From positions 22,741-86,740 of the forward strand of contig JBCCWO010000016.1 in the NCBI GenBank assembly GCA_039193455.1: 64,000 bases of DNA. Direction: 5' to 3'. The DNA is from JBCBGF01 sp039193455. GTDB taxonomy: Bacteria > Pseudomonadota > Alphaproteobacteria > Rhodobacterales > Rhodobacteraceae. Shown piece after piece: positions 25,676-33,586 of this stretch. The first letter of the stretch is position 1; every line of letters begins with the position of its first letter. A program made the translations under genes and the position numbers. Below the pieces are notes generated by a model, which saw only the letters and a list, made by a program, of their open reading frames with translations, was not told where the DNA came from and searched no databases.

Positions 25676-26078
25676 CATCGTTAACGGATCGATTGGGCAC
25701 AACCACGCGCATGATCATCTGCACTCACACCTGAAACCGGAAGACGAAGCGGCCGATCTGCAACTGCTGACCGCCCAATTCATCGAGGGGTTCCTAAAGG
25801 CCAGCGACAAGCCAAGCTATCTGCGCATCGCCGGTGTCCCGTTTGAGATCGCGGGCGAAAACGGGGCGGCGGGGCTTAAGCTTGTCGATGTGGAACTGCG
25901 CACCGAATGGCAGGTCGGCACCGCGAGCCCGGGCTTTGGCACCCGCGAACTCAGCTATCTTCCGTTTCCGGGCGAGATGGTGAGCGAAAGAACCAACATG
26001 TCCCTCGTCTATGTCTCAATCGAGAAGAAGGACGTGATGGATATCAAGGAGTTTCTGGCCAAGAAGCGCGCGGGATAG
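25665..26078 (+). CDS. His-rich small protein, candidate metal chaperone for the guanidinase
   Basis: The 137-residue protein starts at an ATG preceded by AGGAGG, inside the last codons of the guanidinase gene. Its N-terminus GHNHAHDHLHSH has histidine at residues 12, 14, 16, 18, 20 and 22, plus His3. The rest (from about residue 30) is a compact mixed alpha/beta domain with no cysteines, no signal peptide and no family I recognise; it is not HypA- or HypB-like. Being last in a guanidine operon with a metal enzyme, it may supply or store nickel. Function is inference. Confidence 0.82.
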   Translation: MPHDIVNGSIGHNHAHDHLHSHLKPEDEAADLQLLTAQFIEGFLKASDKPSYLRIAGVPFEIAGENGAAGLKLVDVELRTEWQVGTASPGFGTRELSYLPFPGEMVSERTNMSLVYVSIEKKDVMDIKEFLAKKRAG

Positions 26079-26091
26079 GCACGGCGGCGCG

Positions 26092-27003
26092 TCATTCACT
26101 CAGCAGGTCCGGCACATGCTCTTCTGCAAGGGTGATCGTTGCGTCAACCCGCGCGATGCGGCGCGCGCCCGGGCGAAACGTCAGGTAGACCGGGAAAGAG
26201 CGCGAGGTGTAGTCGGGCAGGCACCGCACCAAGGCGCCGCTTGCCAGCGCGTCGTCCAGCATGAATTCCGGCAGAAACGCAAACCCCCGGCCTGCCAGCG
26301 CAAGGTCGAGAAGGATCGAGAAGCTGCGCACCGCAAACGGACCCCCAACGTCGACTGAGCATTCCCTATCCTTGCGGAACAGCGTCCACGCGGTCCGGGT
26401 GCGATCCCCGCGAAAGATCAGGCACGGGGCGGCTGCCAGATCCTCGGGCACCGTGATCGGATGCGCGCGCAGGACCTCCGGCGCCCCGACCACCAACGCG
26501 CGAAAGGCGCCAAGCCGCCGCGCAACCAGCCGCTCGTCCTTGAATGTGCCGACGCGGAAGGCAAGGTCGGTCCCCGGATCCTGCATATCCTCAAACGCGT
26601 AGTTCGTCCGCATTACAAGCCGAAGGTCTGGGTGCCGGGCCTGCGCGATGGGGAACAGGGTCGCCGCGATCCGGCCACCGAATTCCGGCGTCGCGGCAAT
26701 GCCGACTTGCCCCGACACACCCGCACTTTCCTCGCGCGCGATATCATCCAGCAAGTCGACCTCAGCCAGGATTGAGCGAATGCGCTGATCCAGACGCTCC
26801 CCCACCGGGGTCAGTTTGACCGCCCGGGCGCCCCTTTCCAGCAATGGCACGCCAAGATGCGCCTCAAGCTGTGCCACATGTCGGCTTACGCCGGACTTGG
26901 CGATCCCCAGCCGCTCCGCCGCGGCGCTGATCCCACCCAGACGCGCCACGGTGCTGAAGCAGCGCAGAGCGGTGAGTCCCATCGTTCCAATACTTTGAAC
27001 CAT
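26092..27003 (-). CDS. LysR-family transcriptional regulator
   Basis: The 303 residues have an N-terminal winged helix (GLTALRCFSTVARLGGISAAAERLGIAKSGVSRHVAQLEAHLGVPLLERGARAVKLT) and a LysR substrate-binding domain. The start ATG at 27003 lies inside a perfect inverted repeat; a second ATG seven codons on, which starts MGLTALRCF, is an equally good start. It is divergent from the SDR gene at 27101, the usual arrangement for a LysR target. It probably controls the two SDR genes rather than the convergent guanidine operon. Confidence 0.9.
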   Translation of the reverse strand: MVQSIGTMGLTALRCFSTVARLGGISAAAERLGIAKSGVSRHVAQLEAHLGVPLLERGARAVKLTPVGERLDQRIRSILAEVDLLDDIAREESAGVSGQVGIAATPEFGGRIAATLFPIAQARHPDLRLVMRTNYAFEDMQDPGTDLAFRVGTFKDERLVARRLGAFRALVVGAPEVLRAHPITVPEDLAAAPCLIFRGDRTRTAWTLFRKDRECSVDVGGPFAVRSFSILLDLALAGRGFAFLPEFMLDDALASGALVRCLPDYTSRSFPVYLTFRPGARRIARVDATITLAEEHVPDLLSE

Positions 27004-27011
27004 TGGTTCAA
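26995..27011. promoter_or_regulatory. Perfect inverted repeat at the LysR start
   Basis: TTGAACC and GGTTCAA flank ATT (7-3-7), overlapping the first LysR start codon. This is a candidate autoregulatory operator in the LysR-SDR divergent region. Confidence 0.5.
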
Positions 27012-27100
27012 TTCTTTCCTACTGTTCTGATAATTTGGCAAGTCGTATCTCCGGTGCACAGCACAACTCCCCCAGTGGAGCGATCAAACGGAGAGAGAAG

Positions 27101-27985
27101 ATGAACATCTTGATTACAGCTGCCAGCAGCGGTTTTGGCGCCTTGATCGTGGCCGAACTGATCAAGGCCGGGCACCGCGTCGTCGGCTCGGTCCGCGACC
27201 CTGAGGGGCGCAATGCGCCCGCGGTCGAAAACCTGCGTGCCCTTGGGGCCGAGGTTGTCGAGATCGACGTGACCGATGATGCCTCGGTCGAGACCGGGGT
27301 GGCCCAGGCACGGGCCGTGCTGGGCGACATCGACGTCCTGATCAACAACGCCGGGATTGGCGCGCATGGCCTGCAAGAGAACTTTTCGGCACGCGATTTC
27401 CAACGGTTGTTCGACATCAACGTCTTTGGCGTTCAGCGGATGGTCCGCGCGGTCCTGCCCGAGATGCGCACGCGCGGTTCGGGTCTTGTCCTGAACATCT
27501 CCAGCCTTTTGGGCCGCGTGGTTCTGCCGTTTTACGGCCCCTACAACGCAACCAAATGGGCGCTTGAGGCGATGAGCGAGAACTATCGCGTGGAACTCAG
27601 CCAGTTTGGCGTGGATGTAGCCGTGATCGAGCCCGGCGGCTTTCCGACGGCATTCATTGGTAATCTGATGCAGCCGTCCGCGCGCGACCGTGATCCAGGC
27701 TATGGCGAGATGGCCCAAGCCCCAGAGGCAGCACTTGGCGGGTTTTCTGAGTTTCTGGCGGCGAACCCGCAACAGACACCCCAGTTGGTCGCCGATGCAG
27801 TTCTGTCGGTGATCGACGCAAACCCCGGCACGCGTCCCCTCCGGACCGAGGTAGATCGGATCGGCATGGGCGATCTGGTCAAGCCGATGAACGATCAGGC
27901 CGCAGAAGCGACAGAAGCGCTGTTCACAAATCTCGGGATGGCGGACATGCTGAACCTGCGGGTGGGCGCGTCGCATGCGGCCTGA
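27101..27985 (+). CDS. Short-chain dehydrogenase/reductase
   Basis: The 294 residues start at an ATG after GGAGAG. The cofactor motif is TAASSGFG near the N-terminus, the NNAG motif is INNAGIGAHG, and the catalytic Ser and Tyr-x3-Lys are in NISSLLGRVVLPFYGPYNATKWALEA. A short glycine loop (ASSGFGA) and the Arg in SVRDPEGRN suggest NADP(H). The substrate is unknown. It is divergent from the LysR gene, and a second SDR gene follows after 66 bases. Confidence 0.9.
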   Translation: MNILITAASSGFGALIVAELIKAGHRVVGSVRDPEGRNAPAVENLRALGAEVVEIDVTDDASVETGVAQARAVLGDIDVLINNAGIGAHGLQENFSARDFQRLFDINVFGVQRMVRAVLPEMRTRGSGLVLNISSLLGRVVLPFYGPYNATKWALEAMSENYRVELSQFGVDVAVIEPGGFPTAFIGNLMQPSARDRDPGYGEMAQAPEAALGGFSEFLAANPQQTPQLVADAVLSVIDANPGTRPLRTEVDRIGMGDLVKPMNDQAAEATEALFTNLGMADMLNLRVGASHAA

Positions 27986-28051
27986 CCCGATCGCGGGCCG
28001 ATGGTCCCATCGGCCAGCGACACGCCCTCAGACATGCAAGGAGATCGCGCA

Positions 28052-28888
28052 ATGACCCACCCCGCCCTCACCTCTGACTCGGTCGCCGTGATCACCGGCG
28101 GCGCCTCGGGCATCGGACTGGCCGCAGCCACCAAATTTGCGGCCATGGGCCTGCGCGTGGTGATTGTGGACCGGGCCGAGGACAAGCTTACCGCGGCGGA
28201 GCAGACGCTTCGGGCCGCAGGGGCGCCCGATGTGATGACCGCATCGACCGATGTATCCGACCGCGCGCAGGTCGAAGCGCTTGAAGCAGAGGTTGCGGCG
28301 CGTTTGGGCGGCACTGACATTTTGATGAACAACGCCGGGATCGGCCTGCGCTCGTCCTGCTTTGCGCCGCTTGACGCCTGGAACGCCACGCTGGGTGTAA
28401 ATTTATGGGGACCGATTCACTGTACCCAGGTTTTTGCACCGCGCATGATTTCACGGGGTCGGCCCGGCGCCATCGTCAACACCGGTTCGAAACAGGGCAT
28501 CACCATGCCGCCGGGCAATCCGGCCTACAACGTCTCTAAGGCTGGGCTAAAGGCCTTTACCGAGGCAGTCGCGCATGAGCTTCGCAACACCGAAGGCGCC
28601 GCGCTGAGCGCGCATTTGCTGATCCCGGGCTTTGTGCATACCGGCATGACAGGTGGCGGGGACAAACCGCCCGCGGCGTGGACGGCGGAACAGACGGTCG
28701 ACTTCTTTGTCGACAGCCTCAACCGCGGAGATTTCTATATCCTGTGCCCCGATAATGACGTGCCGCGCCCGCTGGATGAAAAGCGCATCGCCTGGGCAGT
28801 GGGGGACATCATCGAGAACCGCCCAGCGCTGAGCCGTTGGCACCCCGACTATGCCGAGGCCTTCGCGGCGCATATGGCAGACCAATAG
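28052..28888 (+). CDS. Short-chain dehydrogenase/reductase
   Basis: The 278 residues begin at the ATG at 28052, preceded by GGAG. Motifs are TGGASGIGLAAATKFAAMG (cofactor), MNNAGIG, and the catalytic YNVSK with upstream Ser in NTGSKQG. The Asp at the end of the second strand (VIVDRAED) suggests NAD(H). It is co-directional with the preceding SDR gene and probably in its transcript, under the divergent LysR regulator. The substrate is unknown. Confidence 0.9.
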   Translation: MTHPALTSDSVAVITGGASGIGLAAATKFAAMGLRVVIVDRAEDKLTAAEQTLRAAGAPDVMTASTDVSDRAQVEALEAEVAARLGGTDILMNNAGIGLRSSCFAPLDAWNATLGVNLWGPIHCTQVFAPRMISRGRPGAIVNTGSKQGITMPPGNPAYNVSKAGLKAFTEAVAHELRNTEGAALSAHLLIPGFVHTGMTGGGDKPPAAWTAEQTVDFFVDSLNRGDFYILCPDNDVPRPLDEKRIAWAVGDIIENRPALSRWHPDYAEAFAAHMADQ

Positions 28889-28968
28889 GGCACCGCTCGC
28901 ATGAGGAGCGGCTGGCCTTTCGCCAGCGGGCGTGGTCTATGCGCGCCACGCTGAACGGACGCCGCGCC

Positions 28969-29841
28969 ATGTTGACTGTTACCCTTCTGACGAGCCCCGC
29001 CAAACCCGCGCTGGATTCGGCGTTGGTCGAAAGTTTGCGAAATGCCTGGGGCGGTGGCGTCGCCCAATGGCTGAGCCCGGATGAGGCGGCCGAGTTTTCT
29101 GTCGACACACAGCCGGACAATCAGTGGGACGTCTGGCAAGATCTTCAGAACATGGGCATCGACCTGGCGGTCCAGCCCAGCGCGCGACGCAAGAAGCGCC
29201 TGCTGCTTGCCGATATGGATTCCACCATCATCAATCAGGAATGCATTGATGAGCTTGCCGCCGAGGCCGGTGTTGGCCCGCGCGTGGCGGCGATCACCGC
29301 GCGCGCGATGAATGGCGAGCTGGATTTTGAGGGGGCGCTGACGGAACGCGTGGGCCTGCTGAAAGGGCTCGATACTGCAGTGATAGACACTGTTTTGGCG
29401 AATCGCATCACCCTGGCCGCTGGCGCCGAGACCCTTTTGCGTACGCTCAAGGCCAATGGGGTCTATACCGCGCTGGTCTCGGGCGGGTTCACCGCCTTTA
29501 CCAGCCGCATCGCCGCGCAGCTGGGGTTTGACGAGAACCGGGCGAACACCCTTGAGGCGGAAGAGGGACGGCTCACCGGCCGTGCCGTGCCGCCGATCCT
29601 GGGGCGCGCGGCAAAGGTGACAGCGCTTGAGGATCTAACCGCGAAATTGGGGGTCACGGATGCGGATGTTCTGGCGGTGGGCGACGGGGCGAATGACCTC
29701 GGCATGCTGACCCGGGCAGGCGCGGGCGTTGCGCTGCATGCCAAGCCTGCTGTGGCGGCAGAGGTGGATCTGCGGATCAACCACGGCGACCTGACCGCGC
29801 TTTTGTACTTGCAGGGCTATTCGCGCGACGACTTCGTCTGA
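28969..29841 (+). CDS. serB: Phosphoserine phosphatase
   Basis: SerB performs the last step of serine synthesis. The 290 residues include the HAD nucleophile motif LLADMDSTIINQECIDELA, motif II LVSGGFTAF, and motif III with VGDGANDLGMLTRAGAGVA. The ATG at 28969 was chosen over an in-frame ATG ten codons upstream on length. The 3' end overlaps mutS by 25 bases. serA and serC are about 8 kb away, beyond the guanidine operon. Confidence 0.96.
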   Translation: MLTVTLLTSPAKPALDSALVESLRNAWGGGVAQWLSPDEAAEFSVDTQPDNQWDVWQDLQNMGIDLAVQPSARRKKRLLLADMDSTIINQECIDELAAEAGVGPRVAAITARAMNGELDFEGALTERVGLLKGLDTAVIDTVLANRITLAAGAETLLRTLKANGVYTALVSGGFTAFTSRIAAQLGFDENRANTLEAEEGRLTGRAVPPILGRAAKVTALEDLTAKLGVTDADVLAVGDGANDLGMLTRAGAGVALHAKPAVAAEVDLRINHGDLTALLYLQGYSRDDFV

Positions 29842-32480
29842 AGATCTTTCAGGCGATAGAGCGCTTCCAAAGCCTCTCGCGGCGTCATCTCATCAGGGTG
29901 GATGTCGGTCAGCGCCGCGTCCAATGGCGACGGGCCGGTGGGCATGGCAGGCGCGCTTTGCACCGGCATGGCCGAGAAAAGCGGCAGGTCATCGACCAAC
30001 GCCTTGGCACCGCTGCCGCCCTCTCGCGCGCTTTTCTCTAACAGATCAAGAACTTGCCGCGCCCGCTCGATGACCGGCGCGGGCAGACCGGCCAGTTTCG
30101 CCACCTGCACGCCATAGCTGCGATCGGCAGCGCCCATGCGCACCTCGTGCAGGAACACGATCTCGCCCTCCCAATCCTTCACTGCCACGGTCGCGTTTTT
30201 CACGCCGGCCAGCGTATCGGCCAGCGTCGTCATCTCGTGATAGTGCGTGGCGAAAAGTGCGCGGGTGCAGTTCACGTCGTGCAGGTGTTCGAGCGTGGCC
30301 CAGGCGATGGACAGGCCATCATATGTGGCCGTGCCCCGCCCGATCTCATCCAGGATCACCAGGGCGCGGTCGTCGGCCTGGTTCAGGATTGCCGCGGTTT
30401 CGACCATCTCGACCATAAAGGTAGACCGCCCGCGGGCCAGATCGTCCGACGCGCCGACCCGGCTGAAGATCTGGCTGATCAGACCGATATGCGCACTGTC
30501 GGCGGGCACGTAGCATCCCGCTTGGGCCAGAAGGGCGATCAGGGCGTTTTGGCGCAGGAAGGTCGACTTACCGGCCATGTTGGGGCCGGTGACGAGCCAG
30601 ATGGCCGCCCGGTCGTCTGCGGAGAGGTCGCAGGAATTGCGGATGAACTGTGCACCTCCTTCGGCCAGCAACGCCCGCTCCACCACAGGATGGCGCCCGT
30701 TTTCGATGGCAAAGGCGCGGCTGTCATCCACCGCCGGGCGGCACCACCCCTGTTCAACGGCAAGGTCGGCCTGTGCGGCGGCAAGGTCGATCTCGGCCAG
30801 GGCCTGCGCGGCGGGGCCAAGGCGGTTGGCATCGTCCAGAACAGCCGATTTCAGGCTTGAATAGACCCTGTTTTCGATCTCGGCCACCCGTGCACCGGCA
30901 TTCAGGATGCGGGTTTCAAGGTCGGACAGCTCTACCGTGGTGAACCGCACCGCATTGGCCGTGGTTTGCCGGTGGATGAAGGTTTCCGACAGGGGTGGCG
31001 ACAGCATCTTATCGGCATGGGTTGCCGTCGTTTCGATGAAATAGCCCAACACGTTGTTGTGCTTGACCTTCAGCGACGCCACGCCGGTTTTCTTCACAAA
31101 CTCCGCCTGCATCGCCGCGATCAGGGACCGGCCCTCGTCGCGAAGCTTGCAGGCCTCATCAAGATCGGGGTCAAAGCCGGTTGCGACAAAGCCGCCATCG
31201 CTGACGCGCATCGGGGGTTCGGCCACCAAAGCAGTGTCTAGCAAGGCAACAAGCGTATCGTGGCCCGACAAATCGGTGCGCGCGTGGGCCAGCACATCGG
31301 GACAGTTCGCACCCAGTTCCGAGGCAATTCCCATCGCCTGGGCCAGGGCATCGCGCACCGCCGCAAGATCGCGCGGGCCGCCGCGGTCGAGGGCCAGGCG
31401 CGACAGGGCACGATCAAGGTCGGGCGCACGACGCAGGGCCTCGCGCAGATCGGTGCGCAGGGCAGGCAGGTCGATCAGATGGGCAATCGCGTCGTGACGG
31501 GCCCGGATCAGCGCCAGATCGCGGGACGCGCCGGACAGGCGCTGTTCCAACAACCGGCCCCCGCCTGCCGTCACGGTCCGGTCGATGGTCGCCAGAAGCG
31601 ACCCGTCGCGGCCACCTGTCAAAGACCGCGTAATCTCAAGGTTGCGACGGGTGGCGGCATCGATCTGCACCGCGCTGTCTTCCGCCTCGCGCATGGGGGG
31701 CCGCAGGCGGGGCATCGTGCCTTTTTGGGTGATGTCGAGGTAGTCGACCAGCGCGCCCATCGCCGACACTTCGGCCCGGGTGAAGGCCCCGTAGGCCTCA
31801 AGGGTCTTTACGCCAAACAGCACGGTCAACCGTTTCTCAGCCCCGGTGCTGTCAAAGCTGGCGCGGGACAAGGGCGTGGCTTGCGCACCCTGATCAGACA
31901 CTATCTCGGCGAAATCGTCGAAAGCGGCCTCGGACACCAGCACCTCTCGCGCGCCCAGACGCGCAAGCTCGGCCGCCAACCGGTCGGCACCGATGGGCAT
32001 CACCGCAAAGGCCCCGGTCGAGATATCGGCCCAGGCCAGCGCCGCCGCCCCCCGCACCACGGCAAAGCTCGCCAGGTAGTTGTGGCGGCGGGCATCGAGC
32101 AGCGCGTCCTCGGTCAGCGTGCCGGGCGTGACAAGCCGCACCACATCGCGTTTGACGACGGCCTTTGATCCGCGCTTCTTCGCCTCGGCCGGATCCTCCA
32201 TCTGTTCGCAGACCGCCACGCGAAAGCCCTTGCGGATCAGCGTCAGCAGATAGTTTTCGGCCGCATGCACCGGCACCCCGCACATCGGGATATCTTCGCC
32301 CAGATGCTTGCCGCGTTTGGTCAGCGCGATATCGAGCGCCTGCGCCGCGGCCACGGCATCGTCGAAAAACAACTCGTAGAAGTCCCCCATGCGGTAGAAG
32401 AGCAACGCATCCGGGTAGCCCGACTTGATGTCGAGGTATTGGGCCATCATGGGGGTTGCAGCGGGGGTGTGCGTGGTCAT
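29817..32480 (-). CDS. mutS: DNA mismatch repair protein MutS
   Basis: MutS recognises mismatches and recruits MutL. The start MTTHTPAATPMMAQYLDIKSGYPDALLFYRMGDFYELFFDDA gives 887 residues, and that N-terminus includes the mismatch-reading Phe-x-Glu segment (GDFYELF). The ATPase domain has Walker A VTGPNMAGKSTFLRQNALI, Walker B LVILDEIGRGT and the C-terminal helix-turn-helix. Longer upstream reading (to 32792) runs antisense to the next gene and is rejected. Confidence 0.97.
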   Translation of the reverse strand: MTTHTPAATPMMAQYLDIKSGYPDALLFYRMGDFYELFFDDAVAAAQALDIALTKRGKHLGEDIPMCGVPVHAAENYLLTLIRKGFRVAVCEQMEDPAEAKKRGSKAVVKRDVVRLVTPGTLTEDALLDARRHNYLASFAVVRGAAALAWADISTGAFAVMPIGADRLAAELARLGAREVLVSEAAFDDFAEIVSDQGAQATPLSRASFDSTGAEKRLTVLFGVKTLEAYGAFTRAEVSAMGALVDYLDITQKGTMPRLRPPMREAEDSAVQIDAATRRNLEITRSLTGGRDGSLLATIDRTVTAGGGRLLEQRLSGASRDLALIRARHDAIAHLIDLPALRTDLREALRRAPDLDRALSRLALDRGGPRDLAAVRDALAQAMGIASELGANCPDVLAHARTDLSGHDTLVALLDTALVAEPPMRVSDGGFVATGFDPDLDEACKLRDEGRSLIAAMQAEFVKKTGVASLKVKHNNVLGYFIETTATHADKMLSPPLSETFIHRQTTANAVRFTTVELSDLETRILNAGARVAEIENRVYSSLKSAVLDDANRLGPAAQALAEIDLAAAQADLAVEQGWCRPAVDDSRAFAIENGRHPVVERALLAEGGAQFIRNSCDLSADDRAAIWLVTGPNMAGKSTFLRQNALIALLAQAGCYVPADSAHIGLISQIFSRVGASDDLARGRSTFMVEMVETAAILNQADDRALVILDEIGRGTATYDGLSIAWATLEHLHDVNCTRALFATHYHEMTTLADTLAGVKNATVAVKDWEGEIVFLHEVRMGAADRSYGVQVAKLAGLPAPVIERARQVLDLLEKSAREGGSGAKALVDDLPLFSAMPVQSAPAMPTGPSPLDAALTDIHPDEMTPREALEALYRLKDLQTKSSRE

Positions 32481-32534
32481 CTTGCAAGGCATACAAAATG
32501 GGCGGGGGTGCGCAAGCGATGGAGCGACACCGAT

Positions 32535-33536
32535 ATGGGCGCATGGGACACCGGGCTGTATGATAACGACGATGCCGCCGACCTGCGGGATGCTTTCAAA
32601 GAGGTTGCCAAGCTTCCGATAGACACGGACGAGCTTGTTGAACGGCTGGCCACGCGGTTTGGCATTGGCAAGAACCCGTTTGACGAAGACGAGGTGGACC
32701 TGTGGCTGGCGCTTGCCGATCAGCTGCACCGCCACGGGATCGACCACGCCCCGACCATGGCGCAGGCGCGCACGATCATCTCTGACGGCCATGATCTGGA
32801 GGCCAAACGCGTGCTCGAGATGTCAGAGGCTGACCTGCGCCGGCGGTCGAAGGTTTTAGACAAACTGCTTGAGACCTGGTCTGCGCCCCACCCCAAGCCG
32901 AAGCGCGTCAAGAAGATTCCGGGCCCGGAGAAGTTCCTGTTCGAGGTGGGCGATGTCTGGGCCTATCCGTCGATGGATGGGGCGGCCCATCCCTTTAGCG
33001 CCTACAACTTTGACCCCAAGGCCGAGCCATCGCTGTTTCAGCCCGACGGCTGGGGGGCGATGGTTGTGCTGGACCGATGGCATCAGGACGGGTTCTATGC
33101 GCGGTATCTGATTGCTTTGGCCATGCCTGAGGGCACCGAGAGACCTGCATTAGAGACTGTTTTGCGTGCCCCCCTTCAGGTGATGGAAGAGCCTGAATTC
33201 TACATTGATGAACAGACCGACGAGTTGCGGCACCGCCCGCGGCACAACATGATGATCTTCACCGCCCATATCCGAACGCCCAGCCGTGTGATCAAAGGTT
33301 GGCGGGCCGAGCGGATTGGAACGGTATCGGTCGAGCCGGACGCCGCGCGTGCCATTGCTGCGCCCGGCGTGTTGGCCGCGTCGTTTCTGGCGCCGGGCGG
33401 GCTTGCCTCCATGGAACATCTGCTGTCGCTGTCATCCTTTGCCAATCACAACGACTTCGAGCCCGAGGATCAGCGGGTGCGCATGTTCCGCTCACCGGAT
33501 TATGCGCTCAGCGACATTGCTGCCATTGCGGCCTGA
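32535..33536 (+). CDS. Uncharacterised protein with a DUF4259-like N-terminus
   Basis: The 333-residue protein begins MGAWDTGLYDNDDAADLRDAFKEVA, similar to the start of DUF4259 proteins, and continues as a soluble protein with no signal or membrane segment. A long middle section (WAYPSMDGAAHPFSAYNFDP and MVVLDRWHQDGFYARYLIA) looks like a compact beta-rich domain. I do not recognise a catalytic motif. It is divergent from mutS and 50 bases upstream of the malic enzyme gene. Confidence 0.8.
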   Translation: MGAWDTGLYDNDDAADLRDAFKEVAKLPIDTDELVERLATRFGIGKNPFDEDEVDLWLALADQLHRHGIDHAPTMAQARTIISDGHDLEAKRVLEMSEADLRRRSKVLDKLLETWSAPHPKPKRVKKIPGPEKFLFEVGDVWAYPSMDGAAHPFSAYNFDPKAEPSLFQPDGWGAMVVLDRWHQDGFYARYLIALAMPEGTERPALETVLRAPLQVMEEPEFYIDEQTDELRHRPRHNMMIFTAHIRTPSRVIKGWRAERIGTVSVEPDAARAIAAPGVLAASFLAPGGLASMEHLLSLSSFANHNDFEPEDQRVRMFRSPDYALSDIAAIAA

Positions 33537-33586
33537 CCCCAGCCCGACTATCCCGGTGTCCGGTCATGGCGCGGGAGGACAAGGCG

